Part shown: one piece after another, positions 16,872 to 24,804 of the stretch
Layout of the letters: every line of letters starts with the position of its first letter
How positions within the stretch are numbered: position 1 is the stretch's first letter
DNA from: Chitinophaga eiseniae
Lineage (GTDB): Bacteria; Bacteroidota; Bacteroidia; Chitinophagales; Chitinophagaceae
Length of the DNA: 64,000 bases
Assembly (NCBI RefSeq): GCF_900167135.1
Contig: NZ_FUWZ01000003.1
Location: forward strand, 62,001-126,000
Reading direction: 5' to 3'
Position numbers and translations under genes: made by a program
Notes under the pieces: generated by a model
What the model saw: the letters and a program-made list of their open reading frames with translations, nothing else
Database searches by the model: none
Told to the model about the DNA's origin: nothing

Positions 16872-18293
16872 TTATTCCTGGTAGCCGGGGTTCTGCGGAC
16901 CAAAGGCGGTGTTGTAAAGAAACTCGCCATGTGGCACCGGCAATATGTATTTAATCTTGTCGTTGGCGGTTGGCCGCAGTTCCTGGATGAGCGACGAAGG
17001 AAGGCGCAGTAACGCCATCCACTCCTGGCCGTCTTCGGCGATGAGGTTTCTCACGCATTCGAGGTACAGTTGTTTCAGCATATCATTCACCGACGTGGCG
17101 TTGTCTACTGCGCTGAAATCGGTTACGCCGGCGCGGCCCATCACTTCCATCAGGATAGTACGGGCGGTCTGTAAGCTACCACCGGAACGCACGATGGCTT
17201 CGGCTTTCAGCAGATACACTTCTGTCAGCCGGAAAGCATAAGATGTTTCAGATAATACAGAAGGGCTGTCCCCCTGTTTGATATATTTCAGGAAATAATA
17301 GGTGCCTTTGGTTCCGGTATTCTCAGTACCGATCAACCAGTTGCTGCGCGGATCGTTCTTCAGCAGGTCTTTCAGCGCCGTTTTGGCGACATACAGCGAA
17401 GAAGCACCGGGCCAGTACTGCCGGCTGAGGACATAATAAAAACTCTCCTGGTTCTGTTGCGGCTTAATACCCAGTATCACTTCCGGGCTGCTCAGCCCTT
17501 TGAAATAGAAGATGTCTTTTGTCTGCGGCTCCGGTTTATATTTACTGTTCAGGATAATGGAATCCGCCAGGTCGGTTACCTGTTTATAGTCCCCCGGTTG
17601 CCCGTGGCTCATCAGCACCCGCATTTTCAGCGCCATGGCCGCCCAGCGGGTAGCGTACCATGCCTTGTTTTCCGCAGGCGCGTTAGCGATGGCATCGTCC
17701 ACATCGGCCAGGATAAAGGTATAGCTGTCTTTCACGGAACTGCGGGCCTTGGGCACGGCATCTACCTGCACAAAATCTTCGCGGATCAATGCTCCGTACG
17801 GACTGCTCAGATCAAACCACTGTCCGAAGAAACTTAACAGTTTAAAGTGCGCGTAGGCTCTCAGGAAACGGGCTTCGGCCAGTATCTCTTTTTTACGGCT
17901 GCCGGTGAACTGTTTGTCGTCCAGGGCGGAAACACCTTTGATGATGCCATTGGTAGCGTTGATCAACTGATAAGAGGAAGTCCAGTAAATATCTGCATAG
18001 CTGGATCTCGCATAGTTATTGTTTTCTCCCTGGTCCGGACCATAACCATATCCCATATACCCGGCAAACATGGCAGGCGGCACCTCATGCTCAAACCATT
18101 TGGTAATATTATCGGAATTCACGGCGGCAAAGCGATAGTAAGCGCCGTTGAGCGCAATTTCGGAGGTACGTTGGTCAAGAATCGTATTACCATCCACCTT
18201 GGCGTTCTCTGGTAATTTTCCCAGTTCCTTCCGGCAGGAGGTACTGGAGATCACCACAGCACCGAGCAACATATATATAATCCTTTTCATCAT
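16872..18293 (-). CDS. SusD/RagB-type lipoprotein (SusCD-2)
   Basis: A 473-residue lipoprotein with signal peptide MKRIIYMLLGAVV and lipobox ISSTSC (cysteine about 20). The SusD helical repeats and the C-terminal FLYNTAFGPQNPGY motif are present. The start is the first or second of two adjacent ATGs (18293, 18290). It lies 21 bp after susC and 12 bp before the first TlpA-like gene, so all belong to one operon. The protein would bind the ligand over the SusC barrel. Confidence 0.93.
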   Translation of the reverse strand: MMKRIIYMLLGAVVISSTSCRKELGKLPENAKVDGNTILDQRTSEIALNGAYYRFAAVNSDNITKWFEHEVPPAMFAGYMGYGYGPDQGENNNYARSSYADIYWTSSYQLINATNGIIKGVSALDDKQFTGSRKKEILAEARFLRAYAHFKLLSFFGQWFDLSSPYGALIREDFVQVDAVPKARSSVKDSYTFILADVDDAIANAPAENKAWYATRWAAMALKMRVLMSHGQPGDYKQVTDLADSIILNSKYKPEPQTKDIFYFKGLSSPEVILGIKPQQNQESFYYVLSRQYWPGASSLYVAKTALKDLLKNDPRSNWLIGTENTGTKGTYYFLKYIKQGDSPSVLSETSYAFRLTEVYLLKAEAIVRSGGSLQTARTILMEVMGRAGVTDFSAVDNATSVNDMLKQLYLECVRNLIAEDGQEWMALLRLPSSLIQELRPTANDKIKYILPVPHGEFLYNTAFGPQNPGYQE

Positions 18294-18314
18294 AATTAAC
18301 TGGTTTAATAATTT

Positions 18315-21300
18315 TTAGAATCCGAAACGCAGACCAAGGCTAAACTGCCTTACCGTCGGGAAGGTGCTCACATCGCTGCTGCCGTTGATCAGGCTGTACG
18401 GATTATTGCTCACCTCCGGATCAGGGCCGGGGTACTTTGTAACGGTGAACAGGTTAGTGGCGGAGGCATATACTGAGGCGTCCCGGATATTCATCTTCTT
18501 GGCAGCCTGTGCCGGCAGCTGATAAGTGAGGGTAACGGATTTCAGTTTCAGATAGGAAGCGTCGTATACCTCGGCGCTGCTGGTGTTGGCGCCGTACTCG
18601 CCCAATATCAGCCTTGGCCTGTCAGCGGAAGTATTTTCCGGCGTCCAGCGTCCGAGGATGCGCGCACCTCTGTTAGCGAAGCTTTCAAAGTTTTTGTTCT
18701 GTATATCCGCGAGATATAACAACTGTCCTCCGTAAGAGAAAGTCAACAGCGTAATCAGGCTGAAATGCTTATAGGTGAAGGTATTTGTAAACCCGCCATA
18801 GAAGGTAGGCTGCGCCTGCCCGATGACATCGCGTTTATAAAACCCTTTATCAAAACCCTCTGTAGCGATTTCATACATGGCATCGCCGATGCCCAGGTAT
18901 GGCGCCATGTACTGCGCATAGGTAAAGACTTTTTTGTAGTCATCCAGCTGTTTCTGATCGCGGATAATACCTGTTTGTTTGTAGCCGTAAAAGAGCCCCA
19001 GCGGTTCCCCTTTGCGTACTACGGCATTGGCGCTCAGGTACGTAGCACCGGCATCGTTCGGGTCAGCAAAATCATTATTGATGTCTTCCACGCGGGAGCG
19101 GTTACCGGAAACATTCAGGGCGCCGGTCCATTGGAAATGCCGGTGTTTAATAAAATCTGTACGCAGATCTATCTCCAGCCCCTTATTGCTGATGGTGGCG
19201 ATGTTGGATATCACGCTGCTATAGGAAGAGCTGGGCGCCAGCTGTGTGGACAACAACAAACCGGTGGTGATCTTCTCATAGTAACCAATCACGCCGCGCA
19301 GGCGGGAACCGAATAATTCAAAATCCAGGCCGAGGTCCTTCTGCAGCGTAGATTCCCACTTGATCTTACTATTCCCCAGCTGCGACGGTACCAGGGCATT
19401 CACGCCTCCATACGAGCCCGGCGTATACAGGGTGTAATAAAGATGGTCTCCGAAGTTCTGCGTACCGGTATATCCCGCGCTCACACGCAACTTTAACTCA
19501 TTGATCCATTCCGCTTTCTTCATGAAAGGTTCTTCTGAAATCCGCCAGGCCGCGCCACCGGAGGGGAAATAACCCACCCTGTTGTCAGACGGGAATTTGG
19601 AAGAAGCGTCAGAACGACCCGTAAAAGTGAACAGGTATTTTTCCTTCAGCGCATAGTTGGCGCGCATATAAAAGCTGAGCAACGAATTTTGCCCTGAGCT
19701 GCCGGAACCCGGCAGCGTGATGGCGGCGGAGGAGAGATTATTCAGGTACTTATCATCAGGAAAACCCTGGCCGCTGGCAGAGAACGAATTGAAACGGAAT
19801 TTCTGCCAGGAAGTACCACCGAGGAGGTTCAGCCGGTTATTTTCATTGAATTGTTTATCCCAGGTGAGGGTATTTTCTATGAAGACGTTTACGTCTTCTG
19901 TTTGTCCCTGTGAGGCCGTACCGCCGTTAGAGCTGCTGACGCCGCTGGCGGATGCGATCACCGCAGTGCTGGGCACATAGTTCAGCTGATGATAATTATT
20001 ATAGTTAACGGATAGTATACTTCTGAACTTCAGGTTTTTCATCACATCATAGTCTCCGGACAGGGAACCGATCAGTGAAGCGGTTTTAGCCGTGTTAATA
20101 CCTTCCAGCAATACCATCGGGTTTTGGAATCCCTGGTAATTGTAACCACCGATCTGTGATCCCAGGAACTGGTAGGGCGATCCGTCGGGATTATATGCCG
20201 GCAGCGTAGGCGGCGCATACATGGCGGCAGGGTAAATACCGTTGGTGATATTGTTTTTCGTGAAGCCGTAATCGAGATTGGTAATGACGCGGAACCGGCT
20301 GGTGATTTCATTATCCAGGCTGATTTTACCGGCAATACGGGAGAAGTCGGTCCCTCTCAGTACACCATCCTGTTTCGTATAGGCGAGAGAGGTATAATAC
20401 CGTGAGCCGGAGCCCCCGCCGCGCACCGCAATGTCGGCGGTATGGGTAACGGCATTCCGCAGCACCAGCTTCAGCCAGTCTGTATTGGCGGTCCCGAGGC
20501 TTTGGGGATTGTTGATGATATTGGTCGCTTTCGGATCAGGATCTTCTCCGGCAGCGGCCCTGACGGCATTCGCGGTGCGGGCGGCTTCCTGTAAGAGGTC
20601 CATGTATTGTTGTGCGTTCAGCAGCTTTTCTTTGATAGGCTGACTAACGCCTGCGTAGTAATTGGCTTCCAGTACCGGTTTCTGGTTCAGTTTTCCTTTT
20701 TTGGTAGTGATAATGATCACACCGTTGGCCGCTTTGGAGCCATAGATGGCGGTAGCGGAAGCGTCTTTCAGGATATCGATGGATTCGATGTCGCTGATGT
20801 TGAGACCGGCGAGGCTGTTAAGGCCGCGGGAAAATGATCCGTCTACCGAGTTATTGGGATCGTCACTGCCCGCTCTTTCAATGGGGTTCACCACTTCCGA
20901 CTGGTTCTGGATGTAGCGGTTCTGGATGGTGACCTGCACGCCATCGATGATGTACAGCGGATCGTTACCGCCCAACAGGGAGGTGCCTCCGCGGATGCGG
21001 ATTTTGGCCACGCCGCCGGGCGAGCCGTCAGCCTGCGTCACCTGTACGCCGGCGGCTTTGCCGGACAGCGCCTGGTCGATGCTGGCGAAAGGAACGTTCT
21101 TCACTTCCTCCACGTTGACAGAAGCGACGGAGCCGGTCAGGTCTTTTCTTTTGGTGCTGCCGTAGCCCACTACCACATACTGGTTGAGGTCATCCACTTT
21201 GGCGCTGAGTTGTATTTCCAGTTTGGTTTTTCCGCCGAGAGAGATGGTACGGGGCTCGAAGCCCACGCAGGACACCAGCAGCTCCGACTTTGCGTCTGCA

Positions 21301-21866
21301 TTACGCAGTACAAAGAAGCCGGCGCGGTCCGTAATGGCGGCGACGTTGCTGCCTTTCACGCGGATGGTAACGCCGGGCACGGGATCGCCGTGTTTGTCCA
21401 CCACCCTGCCTTGTACCTCCTGTGGCGGCGCGAGGGCCGGTTGCTCCGGCTTTGTTTCGGGCGGTGTCACTTTCCGGGAAATGACGATGGTGTTGCCTTC
21501 AATGTCAAAAATAAGCGGCTTGTCCTGCAGAATCTTCGCCAGCGCCGTGCGCAGCGGCTGCTCACGGATGTCTGCCGAGACAGTATGCATGTCTGACAGG
21601 TCCTGGTTCCTGTAAAAAAACACGAACCCTGTTTGTTGTTTGATAACAGCGAACACCTGCTGCAGCGGCATATTCCTGCATGCTACGGTAACGGTCTGGG
21701 ATTTCCCGGTAGCGTAGATGTTGAACGCCACCACCGTTAATAAAAACGCGGTTAATCTCATTGTTCTCCAGATTTTGGTCACACAGTGATTTTCGGTTAC
21801 CCGGGGTATACTACCCCTGGTCGATACAAAAGTTTTGTGCCTGTTGCGGACAACATTAATTTTCAT
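18315..21866 (-). CDS. SusC/RagA-type TonB-dependent receptor with STN domain (SusCD-2)
   Basis: A 1183-residue outer-membrane receptor. The first 35 residues are a basic extension; a signal peptide follows (MRLTAFLLTVVAFNIYATGK from Met36 at 21761), so the true start could be 21761. STN domain about 58-132, CarboxypepD_reg-like domain about 150-225, TonB box (NQYVVVGYG), plug about 235-395 with ILKDASATAIYGSKAANGVI. The rest is the barrel ending LGLRFGF. Together with the sigma/FecR pair upstream it forms a signal-transducing importer. The 5' leader is overlapped by a candidate antisense RNA. Confidence 0.95.
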   Translation of the reverse strand: MKINVVRNRHKTFVSTRGSIPRVTENHCVTKIWRTMRLTAFLLTVVAFNIYATGKSQTVTVACRNMPLQQVFAVIKQQTGFVFFYRNQDLSDMHTVSADIREQPLRTALAKILQDKPLIFDIEGNTIVISRKVTPPETKPEQPALAPPQEVQGRVVDKHGDPVPGVTIRVKGSNVAAITDRAGFFVLRNADAKSELLVSCVGFEPRTISLGGKTKLEIQLSAKVDDLNQYVVVGYGSTKRKDLTGSVASVNVEEVKNVPFASIDQALSGKAAGVQVTQADGSPGGVAKIRIRGGTSLLGGNDPLYIIDGVQVTIQNRYIQNQSEVVNPIERAGSDDPNNSVDGSFSRGLNSLAGLNISDIESIDILKDASATAIYGSKAANGVIIITTKKGKLNQKPVLEANYYAGVSQPIKEKLLNAQQYMDLLQEAARTANAVRAAAGEDPDPKATNIINNPQSLGTANTDWLKLVLRNAVTHTADIAVRGGGSGSRYYTSLAYTKQDGVLRGTDFSRIAGKISLDNEITSRFRVITNLDYGFTKNNITNGIYPAAMYAPPTLPAYNPDGSPYQFLGSQIGGYNYQGFQNPMVLLEGINTAKTASLIGSLSGDYDVMKNLKFRSILSVNYNNYHQLNYVPSTAVIASASGVSSSNGGTASQGQTEDVNVFIENTLTWDKQFNENNRLNLLGGTSWQKFRFNSFSASGQGFPDDKYLNNLSSAAITLPGSGSSGQNSLLSFYMRANYALKEKYLFTFTGRSDASSKFPSDNRVGYFPSGGAAWRISEEPFMKKAEWINELKLRVSAGYTGTQNFGDHLYYTLYTPGSYGGVNALVPSQLGNSKIKWESTLQKDLGLDFELFGSRLRGVIGYYEKITTGLLLSTQLAPSSSYSSVISNIATISNKGLEIDLRTDFIKHRHFQWTGALNVSGNRSRVEDINNDFADPNDAGATYLSANAVVRKGEPLGLFYGYKQTGIIRDQKQLDDYKKVFTYAQYMAPYLGIGDAMYEIATEGFDKGFYKRDVIGQAQPTFYGGFTNTFTYKHFSLITLLTFSYGGQLLYLADIQNKNFESFANRGARILGRWTPENTSADRPRLILGEYGANTSSAEVYDASYLKLKSVTLTYQLPAQAAKKMNIRDASVYASATNLFTVTKYPGPDPEVSNNPYSLINGSSDVSTFPTVRQFSLGLRFGF

Positions 21867-21870
21867 ACCT

Positions 21871-21996
21871 TAGGTTTGGTTTTTGGTTGACAAATGTTTC
21901 CCGTCCGCCCCTTAAAGGGCAGCAGGAAGGGTTCTGAAAAGAGTTAACCGACGATCAAACCTGGTGCGGACGCCAATCTTGACACCAGGTTTTTTT
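21871..21996 (+). ncRNA. Candidate antisense small RNA over the susC leader
   Basis: A plus-strand promoter-like pair, TTTG (21834-21837) and TAATTTTC (21857-21864) with a 19-bp spacer, fits the Bacteroidota consensus TTTG-N19-TAnnTTTG at most positions. About 100 bp on, a canonical terminator follows. No plus-strand reading frame explains it. The transcript would be about 125 nt and antisense to the susC 5' leader. Cis-antisense RNAs at susC leaders are known from Bacteroides. Start position is estimated. Confidence 0.4.
21957..21996 (+). terminator. Plus-strand terminator inside the fecR-susC gap
   Basis: AAACCTGGTG (21957-21966) pairs perfectly with CACCAGGTTT (21983-21992), followed by T to 21996. 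The T-run makes it functional only on the plus strand, opposite to the flanking genes. Confidence 0.75.
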
Positions 21997-22086
21997 ATGG
22001 ATGAAACATAAGCTCCCGTACCCGGTGGGCTTCATTTTTTTCATAACATGATATTAGTGGATAGCTATCGCCCGGGCCTTTCCGGT

Positions 22087-22105
22087 CCGGTAAACAATTT
22101 ACCGG
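22087..22105. promoter_or_regulatory. Perfect inverted repeat downstream of fecR-2
   Basis: CCGGTAAA-CAA-TTTACCGG: two 8-bp arms around 3 bp, in the gap between fecR and susC. It has no T-run on either strand. It may be an operator or an mRNA hairpin. Confidence 0.35.
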
Positions 22106-22160
22106 TTGACTGTCCCGGTATTTGGTAATGGTTGGTTATAAATAGTGTTAAATGTTTCCG

Positions 22161-23300
22161 CTAAGGATAGATAACAAGCTTTCTCCCCTCTTCCAGCTTA
22201 AAATTAACGCTCGCCTGTTTCAATATATTCATCAACTGGTTTTGTGTCAGGTTCCGGCCGATTTCACCGGTAAACGTGCCTTCCGGTATTTTACCGGCGT
22301 AGGTCACCTCGATATTGTACCACCTGGCTAACTGCCGCATCACGGTGGGGATGTCTGCGTCATCAAAAGAAAAATAGCCGTTTTTCCACGCGACGGCGCT
22401 GTTGACGTCCACATGTTTCAGCCACTCGATATCGTTACTGCCGGATGCAACACGGGCCTGCTGTCCCGGCTCCAGGTGTTTGTAGGCGCCGGGCGTTCTT
22501 ACCAGTACCGCGCCTTCCAGCAGCGTGGTTTTTATGGTTTGCTCATCGTCATAGGCGTTGATATTAAAATGCGTGCCCAGCACCAATACGCTGATATCGT
22601 TCACTTTCACCTCAAACGGCCGGGTGGCGTCGGCGGCCACTTCAAAATACACCTCTCCTGTTACGGCCACTTTCCTGCTATTGCCGGTAAAGGCCGTGGG
22701 ATAGCTGATAGAAGAGGCGGCGTTCAGCCATGCGTCTGTGCCGTCCGGCAGCGTTACCTTAAACTGTCCGCCTCTGGGCGTACGCAGTACGTTATTATTG
22801 GCGGCGTGACTGCCATTGCCTTTGTAAACGATCTGGCCATGTTTCGTCTTCTCTACTTTCACCCCTTGTAAGGTCAGCAAGCCGGTCCCGATACTGTCGA
22901 GATTCACCACGGAGCCGTCGGCCAGTGTCAGCGTCGCTTTATCGCCCCCGGGCTCGACCTGGGCAGGTAAGGCCGTTGCTACCGGGGCAACTTTCCGCAC
23001 CCGTGAGAAAAAATAATACCCACCGCCGGCCATTATCAGGAGCAATGCCACCGCGGCAGCTCTCCGGTACCACTCCCCCATCCGGCGTACCCGTTGCTGA
23101 GGCTGTGTGACAGCCTGCAACCGATGGTACATCCGGTCTTTCAGACGGTCTTCTGTCTCCGGTTCCGCCATCGTCACCTGAGCGGTCAGCTCCTGTTCAT
23201 CGTAGGCGTTATACCATTGCAGCAGACGGTCTACTTCCGCTTCACTGGCTGTGCCGGCAAGGTACTTTTCCGATAGTATAGCCAGTTCTTGCTTATCCAT
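22161..23300 (-). CDS. FecR-family anti-sigma factor (SusCD-2 cassette)
   Basis: A 379-residue protein with an N-terminal cytoplasmic sigma-binding part (1-70) and a single membrane helix about 83-101 (AAAVALLLIMAGGGYYF). The periplasmic FecR domain is about 170-275 (TPRGGQFKVTLPDGTDAWLN) and the C-terminal DUF4974 domain about 305-379 (GYFSFDDADIPTVMRQLARWYN). It is in the expected place between its sigma factor (79 bp upstream) and susC (294 bp downstream). Confidence 0.92.
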   Translation of the reverse strand: MDKQELAILSEKYLAGTASEAEVDRLLQWYNAYDEQELTAQVTMAEPETEDRLKDRMYHRLQAVTQPQQRVRRMGEWYRRAAAVALLLIMAGGGYYFFSRVRKVAPVATALPAQVEPGGDKATLTLADGSVVNLDSIGTGLLTLQGVKVEKTKHGQIVYKGNGSHAANNNVLRTPRGGQFKVTLPDGTDAWLNAASSISYPTAFTGNSRKVAVTGEVYFEVAADATRPFEVKVNDISVLVLGTHFNINAYDDEQTIKTTLLEGAVLVRTPGAYKHLEPGQQARVASGSNDIEWLKHVDVNSAVAWKNGYFSFDDADIPTVMRQLARWYNIEVTYAGKIPEGTFTGEIGRNLTQNQLMNILKQASVNFKLEEGRKLVIYP

Positions 23301-23379
23301 TCACTTTAGAATTTACAGGTGTTATATAAGGTAAGTATGGAAACGGCAGGCTTACCCTACCTCGGGGGGAAATTTTTTT

Positions 23380-23940
23380 TCAATACAGGAAGATGGCATG
23401 GAAGTAGTTCCGGAACTGTACCCGCAGCCGCTGTAATGCTTTGGTGATATGTTTTTCCACTGCTTTCTCGGAGATCTGCAGTTCGGCGGCTATTTCGCGG
23501 TTGCTGAGGCCTTCGTTGCGGCTGTAGTTAAAAACGAGCCGGCATTTCTCGGGCAACTGTTTCAGCTGCTGTTCCATGGACCGCTGCAGAAAATGCAGCT
23601 GCGCCGTTTCATCGGTCACGGCCTGCAGGGATTCGGGGAGCGCTTCTACCGTGGTGACCCGTGCTGTTTTCGACAGCTGGGCAAATACAGCGTAACGGTT
23701 GGCGGTAGCCAGATAAGCAGGCAGCGAGTGGATGACAGACTGGTTTCTGCGTTGCCACAAGCCGGTAAATACGTCCTGCACTACATCTTCCGCCAGCTCA
23801 CGGGAGCGCAGGCGATCGTATGCCAGTACATACAAACGTTTCCAATACCGGTTGTAAATCTCCGTAAAGGCGGTGTGATCGTCAGCGGCCATCAGTTGAA
23901 CCAGCTCTCCATCAGCATAGAAGGTGTAGTCTGTCATCAT
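23380..23940 (-). CDS. ECF RNA polymerase sigma factor (FecI-like, SusCD-2 cassette)
   Basis: A 186-residue ECF sigma factor. Region 2 covers about 18-85 (AFTEIYNRYWKRLYVLAYDRL, AEDVVQDVFTGLWQRR). Region 4 covers about 120-175 with SNREIAAELQISEKAVEKHI as the helix-turn-helix. The family member partners with the FecR next to it and would direct transcription of the susC-susD-tlpA operon. The start at 23940 or the next ATG (23937) cannot be resolved. The 140 bp upstream, to the end of the Lrp gene, is the only promoter space. Confidence 0.92.
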   Translation of the reverse strand: MMTDYTFYADGELVQLMAADDHTAFTEIYNRYWKRLYVLAYDRLRSRELAEDVVQDVFTGLWQRRNQSVIHSLPAYLATANRYAVFAQLSKTARVTTVEALPESLQAVTDETAQLHFLQRSMEQQLKQLPEKCRLVFNYSRNEGLSNREIAAELQISEKAVEKHITKALQRLRVQFRNYFHAIFLY

Positions 23941-24080
23941 CTTAATACGTATAACACTGCTATCGCCGGCTATTATTCAAGACTTTCTGGTTGATTTTTC
24001 AGTCGGTTTCTTCCTTCAAAACTACGGCTTAAGGGGCAGATAAACAAGCGCCGGGCGCCTGAAAATTCCGTCAGGCAGGA

Positions 24081-24599
24081 TTACTTATCTGAACCGGGGC
24101 CCGCCTTCTGCCGGCCTTTCGGCAGCTGCGCCGTTTTCAGGTTCAGCCCTGTCTCTTTCTTCGTTTCAGACAAAACGAACAGGCTTCTGATCTTCGAGAT
24201 ATTTTCCAGTTTGGATAGTTTGTTGGAATAAAAAAGCTCGTAGGCTTCCATATCGGCAATCACAATTTTCAGCAGGTAATCAAACTGGCCGCTCATTTTA
24301 TAACTCTCCAGCACCTCCGGGAAAGAATTGATCTTTTGCTCAAAGCTCTGCAGCTTGTCATGCCCATGGCCTTCCAGCGTTACGCTGGTATAGGCAATCA
24401 GCGTACTGCCCAGCTTTTGCGGGTTGAGCACGGCCACATACCCGGTGATATATCCTTCTGCTTCCAGACGCTTCACCCTGTCGAAAACAGACGTGACCGA
24501 TTTCCCCAACCTGGATGCAATCTCCTTGTTGGTGGTCCTGGCATCGGTCTGAAGTATATCCAGAATGCATAGGTCTGTCATGTCCGGTGTGAAACTCAT
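24081..24599 (-). CDS. Lrp/AsnC-family transcriptional regulator
   Basis: A 172-residue regulator from the ATG at 24599 (MSFTPDMTDLCILDILQ); the longer open frame to 24947 runs into the divergent ppsA gene and is not family-like. The N-terminal winged helix-turn-helix (about 7-60, TNKEIASRLGKSVTSVFDRVKRLE) is followed by the RAM ligand-binding domain (about 70-150, with TSVTLEGHG and the conserved GQFDYLLKIV). The C-terminal tail is about 20 residues longer than usual and basic. It is divergent from ppsA with 205 bp between starts, so control of ppsA and itself is likely but inferred. Confidence 0.9.
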   Translation of the reverse strand: MSFTPDMTDLCILDILQTDARTTNKEIASRLGKSVTSVFDRVKRLEAEGYITGYVAVLNPQKLGSTLIAYTSVTLEGHGHDKLQSFEQKINSFPEVLESYKMSGQFDYLLKIVIADMEAYELFYSNKLSKLENISKIRSLFVLSETKKETGLNLKTAQLPKGRQKAGPGSDK

Positions 24600-24804
24600 G
24601 GCTGGTTTTTGATCAAAAATAGGGATATGGGCACATATTGCCGAAAAAAAATCGGTGGCAGGAGCCGCTGGCGGTTTTGTTTTCGGCAGCAACGCCGGAA
24701 CATCCCGCAGGATACCAATTGCCATAACTTTCAGGAGAAACAATTTACCACGTATGGAAGGCTGATGATAGTGCCTGCCTGTCAACATTAAACAACAACA
24801 CTCC

